This document shows, one piece after another, positions 1 to 11,888 of a DNA stretch of 64,000 bases. The position numbers and the translations under genes are program-made. The stretch is from Myotis daubentonii (Eukaryota; Chordata; Mammalia; Chiroptera; Vespertilionidae), in contig NC_081841.1 in assembly GCF_963259705.1 (NCBI RefSeq), positions 87,929,063-87,993,062 on the forward strand, written 5' to 3'. Position 1 is the stretch's first letter. The number at the start of each line of letters is the position of its first letter. The notes under the pieces are model-generated. The model was given only the letters and a program-made list of their open reading frames with translations. It did no database searches and had not been told where the DNA came from.

Positions 1-59
1 CAGTGATTCAATCCACCTCTTGCTTAAAAAGATGGCAGAATGTAGTTTTCTGATCCAGA

Positions 60-275
60 AAGATGGCTTAGGCTCAAACCCAGCTCTGCCATTTTCTAGC
101 TGTGAGTCTTGAGTAAATCACTTAAACTTATTAGGTTGCAGATTCCTTGTTGGTAAAAGAGGCATAGTAATTGCACCCTCCTCATGCATTGATCAAGAGG
201 ATTAAATGAGTTAATCCATGTAACACACGGCATAACTCAGTAAGTCCTCAACCAATAGCTTCCATTATTATTTCA
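60..275 (+). repeat. MIR SINE (ancient mammalian tRNA-derived)
   Basis: The core matches the MIR consensus as I know it: a 'CAGCTCTGCCATTTTCTAGCTGTGA' type core (broken here as CTCTGCCATTTTCTAGCTGT), then a 'GAGGATTAAATGAGTTAAT' block and a 'cataactcagtaagtcctca' tail. It is diverged, as expected for a pre-placental repeat. It has no coding content. Confidence 0.85.
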
Positions 276-728
276 TCATGCTATTCCTTGGAAAAATGCA
301 AATTGGAATGTAGGTCAGAGAGATTAATATGTTCGCAGCATATCAGTACAATACAATGTCAGCCATAAAAATGCAATTGCTTTATAAGTAGTAAATGTGG
401 TGCCAGAATTTAGCAGAAGCAAAGTCTAGTGTAAAATCACTTTCACTGCCCCGAGCACCACAGGATTTAATGTTGGTATTTCTAAATAAGTATTTTTCAC
501 TTTTAAAATTCTCTTCCTTTTTAAATTTCAATGTTGGGTATGATGTGTTCATGACATGAACTCTCTTGTTTAAAAAAAAAAAAAAGAATACTTTCCTCCT
601 TTCTTGCCCTGCCCTGACAAGTCTGCTTCTTCAGTTCAGGGGCAAATTTGGTATAGGTTTGAGGAAAGAGCTGTGATATTTTTTGTATCTGCCCATTTTG
701 ATGTAGTCCCTATGTGAAAGAGTGATAG
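276..728. other. Unassigned non-coding DNA
   Basis: AT-rich sequence with an A13 run near 571-583. I recognise no gene, RNA or transposon here. A TAG at 726-728 closes the frame that opens into the next feature. Confidence 0.5.
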
Positions 729-1151
729 GAGGCCTTTAGCCCATATTGCTGCTACTCTTTCAACCTTTACATCCATAAACGTTACTCCAAAATAAAAACA
801 TTTAAAAAAAAGGAAGAAGACTGTTCAAACACTGAATTATCTGTGAGGCTCAGCCAAGTTACACCAGCTGCACTGGCTTGGTTCCTACATCTGGGCTCCA
901 AGGCGGGTAACAAAAAAAATCTCCATGAACAGTATTTTAAGAATTTTGGCAACACACAGGACAGGGAAATTGAAAAGAACTCTTTGCTGAAAGCAGAATT
1001 GGTGGAAAACAATTGTTTGCTCGCCACACAGTTCACCAAGCAGTCTAATGGGCAGCTGTTAGAATACAAACAAGTATGCCCAGGGCCCTGTCCAAAGCCA
1101 CCCTGTCCAAAGCCACCCTGTCCCTCTAGGAAGTGCCGGCGGGTGCAGTGA
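729..1151 (+). pseudogene. Stop-free frame of ~141 codons, candidate terminal exon or retrocopy remnant
   Basis: The frame is open from just after a TAG (726-728) to a TGA at 1152. It contains no methionine codon in its second half, and the only start-like codon at 843 is GTG, so it cannot be a normal stand-alone eukaryotic CDS. The deduced peptide has a lysine- and glutamate-rich start, a hydrophobic stretch (ALAWFLHLG), a charged and plausibly helical middle (EIEKNSLLKAELVENN), and a Pro-Cys tail with a tandem CPKPPCPKPPCP motif ending in basic residues. An AATAAA lies 35 bases after the stop (1186-1191). That arrangement fits a last exon with its poly(A) signal or an old processed copy. 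I do not recognise the family. A chance open frame remains possible, and the opposite strand is also open for 95 codons across 782-1069. Confidence 0.3.
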
Positions 1152-1204
1152 CTGAGTTCTGGGAATGAGAAGCAGCAGTGGACTTAATAAAAACACAAAG
1201 CGCA

Positions 1205-2245
1205 AAATGGATGCTCCATGTTAATGTTACTATTTTCTAGCTTAATGGGAGACATTTTCCAACAGCCAGTATGACGTAGGACGCGCATATGCCTGCAAGG
1301 AAGCTTTAACTTGTTTTATCCCTGGTGTTCTTGTCCCTTCCTTACGTAGGGCTGATTAGTTTCTTCCCTTGGTTCTCTGTTGAGTTTTTTCTTGTTATAT
1401 TGCTACAACCATTTTGTGGTAAAAGGAAAGGAGGTAGAGTTTAACGCAGCTGTACTCTACATTGTGTAGAAAATACTATCTCTTTAGAAGCAGACTAGGA
1501 GTTTAGGACTTGTAATTAATTGGTGAAATGTAAATATTGAAGAGAAGAGGATTGTAACATAGTATGAGAAGGCTTCATTGTAGTGATTTATTCATTTTTT
1601 ACTTAGAAAGGTCAAATAAGCATTATTTTGACTATGTGATTATTATTAAAATTTTATTTTAATATAGTGTTATATTTCTCTTTCAAGAACAACTTCAATG
1701 GACCTTGACCTTGCCATCAAGAAGTTTACAATCTGAAGGTATGAGATAACAGAAACTAGGTAAAGCAGAATGCCACACTATTCCATTGTTCAGTGTATTA
1801 ACACATTTAAAAAACTCATAAAAATAAAATTTAGATGTTAGGGCATAAATGATCTGAGATAACTATTTGAATCCCACGTAGATGAGAAAGGCCTATGGGA
1901 GAATGTGAGAAGGGAGAGGTGTTTCTGGCTCAGAAGGACACATGAGATAAATGGCCTTAAAAATGGGATAGAATTACTTTCCAGTACACAAAAGTTCTGG
2001 AGCCTATACTAGGAAGAGCATGGTGGCTGTCAGATAAAGATGTGGTAAGTTGTGGATGGGGAAGCCTCTATCTAGTCAGCCCAATGGTGCAATGAGGAGG
2101 GAAGTAAAGCTCACAAGTAGCTTTTTTACAACATGCTTTATAAATGTTACGCAATTGGGTTATGTAACTGGCAAACAATCCTAAATCTGGAATCCAGTCT
2201 TTGTTCCAGGTGACATAGCTTAAGTGAAACTTTATTATGTAATAA
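1205..2245. other. Unassigned non-coding DNA
   Basis: Ordinary AT-rich sequence. I see no recognisable repeat, RNA gene or open frame of interest. Confidence 0.5.
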
Positions 2246-2584
2246 CTAGGGGCCCAGTGCACAAAATTCATGCACAGGGATGAGTCCCTCAGCCTGACCT
2301 GGAGCCCTCAGGGGAGGCCTCTCCAATCCAGGAGTTTCTTTGCAATCATATGAGTGAATTGTCTGAGACCCCAACCCAGTTTGGTTTGGTGCTCACAGAA
2401 TAATAGAGGTCTTTTTTTTTTCTTTGCTCCATTGGTGGAGATTTCCTAGAAGTTGCAGGATATCTTCCTTTTAATTTTTCCTCGACACTCTGACTTTACT
2501 TATGTCTCTCACCTTTGCTTTCCCTCCATCCCCCACCCGCAATAGTAACTTGTTCCAGGCTCACTTTGCTCTAGTGTCTTAACC

Positions 2585-2777
2585 TAGTGGTTCTCAGCCT
2601 TTCTAATGCTGCGACCCTTTAATAGAGTTCCTCATGTTGTGGTGACCCCCAACCATAAAATTATTTTCGTTGCTACTTCATAACTGTAATTTTGCTACTG
2701 TTATGAATCGTAATGTAAATATCTGATATGCTATATGTGTTTTCCGATGGTAGTGACCCACAGGTTGAGAACCGCTG
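2585..2777 (-). mobile_element. SPIN non-autonomous hAT transposon, internally deleted
   Basis: The terminal inverted repeats read AGTGGTTCTCAGCC and GTTGAGAACCGCTG. The interior carries the SPIN signature 'ttcctcatgttgtggtgacc' and the 'tttgctactgttatgaatcg' block. Compared with the copy at 58301-58610 it lacks about 115 bp of the GGGTCG-rich end. The flanks GTCTTAAC and GTCTAGGA look like a decayed 8-bp target duplication. Strand is relative to the usual SPIN consensus orientation. Confidence 0.88.
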
Positions 2778-2811
2778 GTCTAGGAGATAGCACAATGCAT
2801 CTGACACCAGA

Positions 2812-2824
2812 ACTATGACTCCCA
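2812..2824 (+). promoter_or_regulatory. ZNF143/THAP11-like motif (ACTAYRNNNCCCR)
   Basis: The bases ACTATGACTCCCA match the ACTAYRNNNCCCR promoter motif exactly and continue as GAATTCC. The match lies in the moderately GC-rich stretch between the SPIN element and the solo LTR, inside the Helitron-bounded interval. One 13-base match can occur by chance and there is no CpG island, so function is not implied. Confidence 0.3.
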
Positions 2825-3083
2825 GAATTCCTGGTGCTCCCCACACTCTTGGTTTCTGCTTCTGCAGAAACCAAAAAGACTGGGAACTTCAGCTGCTCCC
2901 AGGCCGGGCTGACAAGACCGGACACTCCAGTGGCATTCCTGGGACCCTGACTGCTCAGCGTCAGTGCACATGCATGCTGGCCACAGGCTCAGAGCAGGTG
3001 GGGTCATGAGGATGCCCGTTGCTTCACCTCAGCTACATGGCAGGCAGGCGGGTGTCCCACCCTGCCCCTGGCCTCTCAGCACC

Positions 3084-3863
3084 TGCCGGGAGCCGGTCCA
3101 TCCTTGCTGTTTCAAGGGACCTGGCATATATGGCATACTTTTCTTAATATGTTTGCTCACCTTCTTGGCGCTGTGTTTTAACCAAAGTCACCTCTCCGAG
3201 AAAGGTTGAATCCCCAGGTAGGGATTTTCCCCTGAAGTTAGGGAGGGAATAAAACCCCTCAACTAAGTGCCAGGCGGGTAATTAATCCCTTTAACTACGA
3301 ACAATCATGCTTAAACTACATAATCTTTTCTCCCTGGAATGGAGATAAGAAACGCCCTAACCTTTGTAATAGAGATTGATAGGATTGAATCAACTGGTAT
3401 AAATACAGTTGTAACAAGACAGAAAGACTCAGAACTCAGGAGACAGAATTCAGAAGACAGAACCTACACGGAGCCTAGAGACAGAAGAACTTCGCTGGAG
3501 AGAGCATGCCGGAGGATCCTGGAGAGGGACTGGCCTCGGAGCCTAGAGACAGAGCCTAGCAGGAGAACATGGCAAGGGATCCTGGACTGAACCTGACTAC
3601 AGAGATTGGCAGGAGAACCTGACTGGAACCTGGACACTGAACCTGACTGGAGAGCCTGGACAGAACCTGGCTGGAGAACCTAGCGAGGGAACATGGCTAC
3701 AGAACCTCGCTGGAGATCCGAAGCAGAACCTCTCTGGAGATCCGGGCTAGAGATCCTGGCTAGGTTGCTGATCAACTGAACGCTGTCTCCGTGCCCTTCC
3801 TTCTTCGCCGACTCCGTCCATGCCTTTGGGGACCCCTGGACCCGCTGGGGTTGGACCCCAGCA
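3084..3863 (+). mobile_element. Solo LTR of an endogenous retrovirus, 780 bp
   Basis: It begins TGCCGGGAGCC and ends GACCCCAGCA (TG...CA with a short inverted repeat). It is flanked by a perfect 6-bp target duplication, AGCACC (3078-3083 and 3864-3869). No primer-binding site or internal gene follows, so it is a solo LTR left by LTR-LTR recombination. A TATAAATA box near 3399 sets the orientation, and an AATAAA lies near 3248. The 3430-3760 part is built of short imperfect units such as GAACCTGGCTGGAGA. A 6-bp duplication suits a class II (ERVK-like) element. A second copy is at 17921-18705. Confidence 0.85.
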
Positions 3864-4052
3864 AGCACCTGTGTGCATAGGCCTGGAGCGGCCAGGGGAG
3901 AGAACACCTACCGTGTCTCCACAGTGCCTGTCCCTCTGAGCACTGCCCACAGGCCTGCCATCTTTGTCAGGTTAATTTGCATACTCACTCCTGATTGGCT
4001 GCTGGCATTGCAAAGTGGTGGTCAATTTCTATATTCCTCAATTATTAGTGTA

Positions 4053-4524
4053 GATGAAGATAGTCAATGTTACTCTTTCCTCCACTTATTGTTCTCCAGA
4101 TTAAAGGAAAATAAAAAGAAACAAACCCACAGTTCTGGGTTTCTGTAACGTAGCATATTTCTTACTATGTGAAGGTTGTTTAGACTAGTGAGTGTAGTGT
4201 ACCTCCAGGAGGAGAAAGGGAAGCAAAAGAAGTGACAACTTCTACATTTTCCTGTTTCTTTATATGAGGAATCAACAAACACTTTTTGTGCTACTTGTTT
4301 ACTATCTCCATAGTAACAGATCAAAGAACTATTGTTCAAGGATAGAAAGGAATGCTTCTAATGCTATCTATAAGCAAGAATAGCATCTTGTACTAAAGGA
4401 ATAGTCCATTCATTTATTTTCACCGCACTCATTCTTGCCAGTCCTCAAACCTGAAATTGGCCTTTGAGGTCTGTCTGGCCTATTTCAAAATATTGCAGTG
4501 TCTTCTTGTCAGGTCAGGAATTTA
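4053..4524. other. Unassigned non-coding DNA
   Basis: AT-rich sequence following the Helitron end. I recognise no repeat or gene in it. Confidence 0.5.
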
Positions 4525-4615
4525 TTTTGTTTTTTAAATTTATCTTTATTGTTCAAAGTATTACAGATGTCTCCCCCCCCCCCCATTGATTCTCTCCATG
4601 GAATTTGTAATTTTT
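4525..4615 (-). mobile_element. Short L1 3'-end fragment
   Basis: Read in reverse, it matches the tail of the bat L1 at 23.1 kb: G-rich, then a block like GACATCTGTAATACTTTGAAC, then AATAAAGATAAA. It is too short for more detail. Confidence 0.5.
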
Positions 4616-4844
4616 GCACCTCCCTGTCTCAGATTTTGATGCAGAAATATTACCAAATGATTCTATATGAAGGATTTTTTTCCTAAAGGTCACAAGGAAT
4701 TTGTTTTCTCAATCTAAAATAATAGGGGTCATTCAAGCAGCTCTTCTAAACCTCTCTTCCATGCACATATTTTTAGGCCACTCAGAAAGCATCTTTTGCT
4801 GTTTTGCTATGTCAACCTAGTTCTTTTCTGGCAGAATAAATTCA

Positions 4845-5365
4845 CTTTCATCTGTTCTATTATTCATTATTGTATAGCAAATCAACCTAATCTTAATAGT
4901 ATTGAACCATCATTAATATTGTCGCTCATAGTTCCAAAGGTTGACTAGGCTCAGGCTGGTGGTTCTCATTCAGAGTCTCCCACATGATTGCAGTCAGACC
5001 ATAGCTGGGGCTGCATTCATTTTGAAGGCTTCCTCTCTCACATGTCTGACATCTGAGCTGGGAACAGTTGGGGTTCTTCTGGCATCTCTCTCTCTTTAGG
5101 TGCTCTCCATATGATTTCTCCATCACGGCAGGTGTAGGGTGGCCTGGCAAGTCAGTACTCAAAGGTGTGAGACCTGAGAGGAGGAGTCAGATAGTAACTG
5201 TCCTACCTTCTATGATCCAGTCTTGGAGGTCAAGCAGTAATACTTCCTCAGATGTCTATTTGTTAGAAGCAAATAACTAAGTTCAACCCATGTTCAAAGG
5301 GATGGGGACTAGATTCCATCTCTTGAGAAAGGAGTGTCAAAGAATTCGTGACCTACACAAAGAAT
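4845..5365 (-). mobile_element. Ancient ERVL-MaLR-type LTR relic
   Basis: The order of blocks resembles an antisense MaLR-like LTR: 'caggctggtggttctcattc', 'gcagtcagaccatagctggg', and near the end 'ttgttagaagcaaataacta' followed by 'gggatggggactagattcca'. It is strongly diverged and the subfamily is uncertain. There is no coding content. Confidence 0.5.
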
Positions 5366-5449
5366 TCATTAGTCTATTCTCCTGACTCTTCTTAATAGAG
5401 ACACCAATTCTTTGCCTTAATCACTGCAATAAGCACCATATTTCTTCAT

Positions 5450-5765
5450 TTCCATTACAAATATTTTATTAAGCATCAAATTGCAGATGTAAATGTTCTA
5501 GGAATGTGTAAGACACAGTTCAGGGATAAATGCATAAGTCCTATTTCTGCCTTTTAGAGGTGCACCATCTGTGGCAAATGCAGAATAAAGCACCGATCAA
5601 GGCAGATCATCAACAATCAACAAGTCTTTATTGAAGATCTGTTATGTGTCAGACACTGTCTAAGCTCTAGGAAGGCAGAGATGAATAAGACTCATTTCTG
5701 CATTCCATGTACTCATAGTCTAATCTGTGTGATGAAGCAGTTCAAATAAGAGGCATGTACCATTC
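5450..5765 (+). repeat. Ancient LINE-like fragments (L2/CR1-type, uncertain)
   Basis: Two neighbouring stretches (5455-5540 and 5610-5765) have the old mammalian pattern 'caacaatcaacaagtcttta', then 'atgtgtcagacactgtctaa', then a segment like 'gcattccatgtactcatag'. A related copy lies at 9635-9860. The family name is tentative. Confidence 0.45.
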
Positions 5766-8404
5766 CACTGAGAACACTTCCCTCAAGATCTCTAGCAACT
5801 TCCATTTTGTCAAAGGCAGTGGTACCTAGTGGCCAAATGTCACCTTCTTATAACCAAATATAAGCTTCTTGATACACTTTGTTCAATTGATTTCTTGTAC
5901 ACCACTTTCTGGGTTACCTTCTTCACAATCTTTTCTTTCTAATTCTTCTTTGCTGCCTCCTTTTTCTCTTAATGTTGGTGTGTCCCAGGAATCAGTTCTG
6001 GATCCTCCTCTCATTCCTCTCTATCCTCTCTATTTGCCAACTTTTGGCTTTTAATGTTATCTATATAGACAAATGACCCCCAATTTATTTTTCTAAACCT
6101 GGCCATCTTATAGGCTTCTTAGTATCTCTCCAACTACCTGCTACATCCAACTGACAATTAGACAAACATAACAGTCAAAACTTAGCAGATACAAAGTAAG
6201 GCTTTTTATTTCCCCAAACACTCAAGGCCGCTACTCTCTGGTATTCTCCATCTGAATTAATGAGACCTCTATCAACTCCTCATGCAAAAAGACATTATTG
6301 ATAACTCTCTTTTCTTCTAATTACCACATCAAATCCATTAGCAAGTTTTTCTGGTACTACTGTCAAGGTGGATCATGACCAGTACACTGTTTCTTACTAA
6401 TTCTGTTGCTACAGCCATCATCTACTTACTATGTGCAGCACCTAGAACACAGATGTGCAAGATACTGTTCAATAAATAATTATATGCATGAAGTACAAGA
6501 GTAATATTAGGATAGCGTTTGTTTCTGTCATATATGGACATGGTATTGTGAAGTAGGGAAGGTTATATAGGATGAAAATTCCAGGTAAAGCTGGGTTAAG
6601 GAAGGCATTAGTCTCCTTTGGTCAATACCTGAGACCTTGTGAATGATACTTGGCTTGGGCAGCTGTCTGAACTGCAAACGGAATATTTCGTAATTCAAAC
6701 TTTCAACTGAGAAAATGAGTAAAGAGACATTCTGCTATGAAACAGGCCTTTTCAAAAAGTTTCAGAAAACTTGATGTTAACAGTTGAAGTTGTTTTTTCA
6801 CTTTTGTCTGACAATTCAAAATGACTTAAAGATTTAAGCTCTTGCTCCCTCTCTCCTCAGTGTGAATTTCATTCGTTCTGTTACGGTGAAACTTATTTTC
6901 CTTCCTTCTTGGGTGTTTTGGAGGCACGTTATTTTTATTCTTACTTGCCAGAGAAAAATGCTTTTTTCCCCCAAAAAAGTAAATATGGTTTTTAGCTTTT
7001 TAGAAAAGTTCCCTGGAAACTTAGTACACTGATACCAAAAAAGAAAATATATTTATGTGTCTTGTTACTTTCATATGAAATAATAAAATTCCCCCATTTC
7101 TTATTAGCATGTGAATTGGTGTACAATGTTAAAAGTTTTATTTTGAAGAAAACTGTGTATCCAGATTATTTTTATTTCCTATGTAGAACTACAGTCAGTT
7201 TTTAATCTGTATTGTTAAAAACTTATTTTTTTTCTTATTCCTTTTTTACTTTTCTCTTTTTTTGTTTTATTATTTTATTTTATTTTATTTTTTTGTGAGA
7301 GACATGTTGGCTGCACTTATCTTTGCTTTGATGACCTGTTTGAAGCTTCCAAGAGCCCTTTACAAAGTATTATAATTAGCTGGGGAGTAAGGTTTGACTT
7401 AGTTGAAGAGGTTCTTTTAATTTGCCTCCCCCAGGTGATCTACTCAAATTGCTTTTTCAAAAAAAGTTCTAGGCATGCCTGGGAACTATCCAATTGGAAA
7501 CAGTTTCTCTTGGGGTTGCCTGTGGGAAGATTAGTCTATGACAGTTGCTCAACCTTTTCTGTGTCCAGTAACTCCTTTGTTTCTTACCTGAAGCAAATTC
7601 TTACCAAATTAGGGAGGGTTAGATGAGGTGAAGGGAGGTAGTTTAGAGCTGGCAGAAACAGGACATCTGTAAAGCCTCCCCGAAAACTAGGTATTTAATT
7701 TCTCTTTCCTCTTCCATAGATGTCATAACGAAAGTAATAATAGCACCAGGCTCTGAAAATCACAATGGAGTAGTGACCACCATATACATATTCTGCAACA
7801 AAAGAACCCAAGGTTCACATTGGGGTGTAATTTAATAAAAATATAAACAACTAATAAACAGTAGAACTGAATTTTTAACTCTAGTCTGACTCTTAAGCCC
7901 ACAGACACAGATAAGGACCCTCTTCCTTCCTCCCTATCTTCTCCTCTCATTCCCCTTTATCTTAGCAGAGCCAACATCCAATCCAAATGTTTTTTTTCTT
8001 TCGGAAGTCTGCAGGGGCATAGAGCAGAGTCATTTTGCTTTCTAATGGACTTGGGTAAGCCATCTAAATACAGAATGTGCTAAGGACAGGCCTGGCTACC
8101 CAATTATAGCCTCCTTTTAGCTTTGGCTAGAGAGAAATCCCCAGAGCAAGTGTTAAACTTGGTCACCCACGCTACTTCCTTTCTTGGCTGAGAGTCAGGC
8201 GGAATGAATTTTGGATCTGGTATAAAGTCTTATTCAGGAAATAATAACTGCCACAGCCCAATCACTCAGTGTCTCAGCTTTGAAACTGAGTTCATAATCA
8301 TTGCCCAATTTTAGTGGCTTTGATAGGGTGTGGGCCTGACTTCAAACTAAACATACTAAGGTTTCCTATGTATTGGTAATTTGTGGCATGTTGCATTTTT
8401 TTTA
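5766..8404. other. Unassigned non-coding DNA
   Basis: Long AT-rich stretch with a low-complexity TTTTA run near 7262-7293. Short open frames here (for example 7435-7626) look like chance. I see no recognisable gene or young transposon. Confidence 0.5.
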
Positions 8405-8616
8405 ATCCTCCCCCAAGGATATGTTTTTATTTATTTTTAGAAGAGACGAAGGGAGATAGAGAGAGAAACAGCAATCAATTGTGGATCAGTTGCCTCCTTT
8501 ATGTGCCCCAACCAGGAATCAAACCCACAACCTAGGTATGTGCTCTGACAGAATGAATCTGCAACCTTTTGGTGCACTGCACAACACTCCAACCAATGAG
8601 CCACCAGGCAAGGCAG
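8405..8616 (-). mobile_element. Ves SINE, diverged
   Basis: Reverse-oriented tRNA-derived SINE. The plus strand shows the tail first (TTTTTATTTATTTTTAGAAG), then the AGAGATAGAGAGAGAAACA block, 'tgccccaaccaggaatcaaa' (decayed B box) and 'caatgagccaccaggcaagg' (tRNA-like head). Confidence 0.85.
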
Positions 8617-9430
8617 CATGCTGCCTTTTTAAATTATAATAGCAGCTCTCTAAACTAGTAGTTCTTACATGGAAATATTTTCCAAACTAATCTCCCCCTC
8701 CCAAATACTTAACAAATCTGTATTAAAGAAACATCAATTATGAACCAATGGTTCCGCCATCAACCATATCTACATGGTAATTTTTTTTAAAGAGTGATAT
8801 TATCCTCTGGAAAACTTGTAAAAGTAGTGCCTTTGGAAAAACTTGAGCTCAAATTATTGTACTTATCTTCCCCTAGTCTATTTTGTAGTTGTTGTCACTT
8901 CTAGCACATTGTTAAAAGATACGAAGTTAATTTGTTAAAAACATAAATCTAGATTCCTGATGCTTCTTAAACACATGAAGTCTAATACTTTGTGATATAA
9001 TGAATAATTGCAAAAATGAAAATGGCACTAATATATTTATATTTGAAAAGCAACAAATACAAAATAAAATTTCAAAATTGAAAGACTCAATACCCACATT
9101 GTTTGAAAACCAGCGGCCTTGAGAAGTACATCACTTAAATGTAGTTTACATATTAACTCTAAGCACTAGAAGATAGGAGGAATTAATATTAATCCAGCAC
9201 TAGCTTTACTCTTCCATGACATGGGCATAAAATAAACTGTGTTTCTTCCCAGTTGGCCTTAGTGATCTCCCTCATTTCTAAAATCATAATTCTCCTGCTT
9301 ATTTATGTGCCAGCATTCTTTCATTTTCTGATTCCTGAGAATAAATCAAATTTCTGTTATTACTTTTATAATAATACTCTTACATTTCACAATTATATAT
9401 TTACCTATAATTGTATATTTTTACAATTTG
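8617..9430. other. Unassigned non-coding DNA
   Basis: AT-rich unique-looking sequence with no recognised feature. Confidence 0.45.
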
Positions 9431-9575
9431 ATTGTGTAATAATGACATCTTGCACTCTGAGCTCCATGTGGTCTGTAATGTGGATTTTATTTACTAATCT
9501 ATCTGCATCTTTAAGGACAGTGTTGACATAGCAGGTGCTCAATAAACACTTGTTAAATAAACTAATTAACTAGTG
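9431..9575 (+). repeat. L2/MIR-type tail fragment
   Basis: The phrase 'catagcaggtgctcaataaa' followed by CACTTGTTAAATAAACTAA is the classic end of an L2 or MIR-type element in mammals. It is short and old. Confidence 0.5.
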
Positions 9576-9634
9576 AAGGAAAGAAGCTGACTATGATTAT
9601 TTTTCATTATCTCCCACTAGACTGCATAGAGTAT

Positions 9635-9864
9635 ATTTCAAAAATTAATTCAACAAATATTTAGTGACCATGTACTATGTTTCAGGCACTGTTTGAGGGT
9701 CTAAGGATAAAGGAACAAAAGCAATCATATGTCTCCCTGTCCTCATGTAGTTCATAGGTATGGGGTTAGGGTGGAGATACAGAAATGAAGGGATTCTTTA
9801 AATAAATGCTGTACAGACAGGCATTAAAACTATAAAGGAAAACAAGGAGCGGTGTGAGAGAATA
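9635..9864 (+). repeat. Ancient LINE-like fragment, same kind as 5610-5765
   Basis: It contains 'ttcaacaaatatttagtgac' and 'atgtttcaggcactgtttga', then a 'ccctgtcctcatgtagttca' block. These follow the same order as the earlier copy. Family assignment is tentative. Confidence 0.45.
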
Positions 9865-11661
9865 GTGGAGGTCTACTTTAGGTTCCTTTGGCACATTTCA
9901 TGCAAGTTGATTTTTTGTAACATTTTTATTCATAGTCTTTATATGCTGTTTAACATTATATACCTCTGATTTTCCCAGAGCTTGAAATTCAGTGCTAAAA
10001 ATATGAAAATCACCCATTGTATTCTTAGTAATTGGTTGGAAATATATTCTGTTCAAATTTTTAAAAACTTAAGGCAGATATTAAAGGCTAGAGAAATCTC
10101 TGTGTGTAGACTTTGCTAAGAACTGAGCTTGGTCAATAATCCAAGTCACAGAACATTATTTTAAAATGGAATCTCTTGGGAGTTAAGGATAGCTCTCTGG
10201 ATTTATTTTGAGTCAGCACATTACTGGTTGTCTAAGTGAACTGTGTTATTTCCTCTTATTGATGTCCATAAACTCTTAAAAGCAGTAACTTTTCTCCTAG
10301 GTTAATTGAAAGTGACTCTTGATAATAGAATATTTCAGATTTTTCTTTAAAAGAACCATATTTTAGGGAAACACTGATATAAGGAACTGAAAATAATCAT
10401 TTGTTATATTTTCTTTACTTCTCTTCTGTGTCATATGTTCAGATGAATTTTACTACAAGACCAATACTGGCCAAGACCAATACTAGTCTGAGAGAAATCA
10501 GAACATAATAATTAGAAGAGTTTATTGGAAGGTGAGCTATTCTGCATGGAGAGATCAAGGGTAGGTTTTTCTATACAGAAAATGAATTAAAGCTTTCCTG
10601 CTCCTGTCTTGGGGGAAAATATTTCACCACCCCTACAGTCATATCTTAGATTCTGTTACCATGGTGCAAATAAATATCTTTTAAGTAGTTAGTTGGAATA
10701 AAATACCTTATAGTTCTTTATTTTTTCTTTTATAGTTTGAATTCCTGGAAAGCAAGAAATGTGCATCTCATTAGCAGGTCAACAAAGACTGAAGTCCATA
10801 TAGATTATTCATTTGAAAATAAATCTAAAATGAAATTAGATTTACTAGGCATTTTTCTCTTTAGAAGGTTTCAGTTGGGTAGCAATTTGTAATATTATTG
10901 CTTACAAATATAATAATGAAGGATATACACATGAATTGCTAATAATGTATAATCTATCAACTACAATTTATAGTAGAAGGATTAGAGTGAAAATGTATCC
11001 CTGGGTAATTTGAATGATGTAAGATGAGAGAAAATTTCCATCCTCAAGGTTGGGAAGAGATGTCAACAATTCCAGATAGGCTTCCAAATCCAGATGACCC
11101 AGTTAATTTTATTTCAGGGCAACGAACAGATGGTGAGTGTTCTCTGTCTCTCTGGCATTAGTGTGCACTCTATCACCAGCAGACTTAGCGGTGGCAGATG
11201 GCAGTTGCATTAGCAAACATTCAGTTCTCTCTCCTAAAGTCTTCCCTTAGGATTGAGGAAGGCCTGGCCATGGCTTACAGCTGACTCACACTGTGGCCAC
11301 CTCTCCAGAGAATTTCAAGCCACAGGAAGCCCTCAGTAACGTCAGCTTTCCGGTTCAACATGGCAAGAGGCACAGCTGGGCTTCTTCAAAGACTTGTGGT
11401 AGGTATTATGGTCTCAGTGTTAAATCGGTCAATGCCACCTCAGGTCCAAGTTGAGTATTTCTATGGGATGAGTGGGTTTTTCTCACCCTCTTGTGAAAAG
11501 TGCCTGGATATATAAGGGCAACTTTTCTTGGCCTCTGGTGGACTTCTCTGGATAGAAAAGCAACAAGCCATATTTAGCAGAGTTTTGTCCAGCAACACGA
11601 TTCATTTAACTCTCTTCTTGAACTTTAGAGTATCTAGATATCACTATAAATAAATAAAATA
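9865..11661. other. Unassigned non-coding DNA
   Basis: Mostly unique-looking AT-rich DNA, with a more GC-rich patch around 11150-11400. Near 10460-10490 the phrase AAGACCAATACT is locally duplicated. No gene or young repeat is recognised. Confidence 0.45.
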
Positions 11662-11888
11662 ATTAGCCTAGCTGGTGTGGCTCAGTGGTTGAGCATCGAC
11701 CTTTGAACCAGGAGGTCACGGTTCGATTCCTGGACAGGGCACATGCCCAACTTGTAGGTTCAATCCTCATTAGGGGGCATGCAGGAGGCAGCCAATCAAT
11801 GATTCTCTCCCATCATTGATATTTCTATCTCTTTCTCTCCCTTTTCCTTCCTCTCTGAAGTCAATAAAAATATTTTTTTTAAAATTAA
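11662..11888 (+). mobile_element. Ves SINE
   Basis: Sense orientation. A tRNA-like head (GCTGGTGTGGCTCAGTGGTT, A-box region), a B box close to GGTTCGATTCC, the 'ggcatgcaggaggcagccaa' block, a CT-rich segment and an AATAAAAATATTTTTTTT tail. Confidence 0.92.

Larger units (their letters stand above)
2246..4052 (-). mobile_element. Helitron-bounded interval (HeliBat type), nested with SPIN and a solo LTR
   Basis: The left edge is the reverse complement of a Helitron 3' end: CTAG (2246-2249), then GGGCCCAGTGCACAAAATTC with the terminal hairpin around TGCACAAAATTCATGCA. The right edge (about 3950-4052) matches in reverse the head seen at 21.1 kb: a 'gccatctttgtcaggttaat' block, the octamer ATTTGCAT (3975-3982), a 'ctgattggct' block and a degenerate TTATTAGTGTAGATGA end. 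A SPIN element and a solo LTR sit inside. Without them the core is about 0.8 kb. Edges and orientation are well supported; whether all the DNA between belongs to one element, or includes captured host DNA, is inference. Confidence 0.7.
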
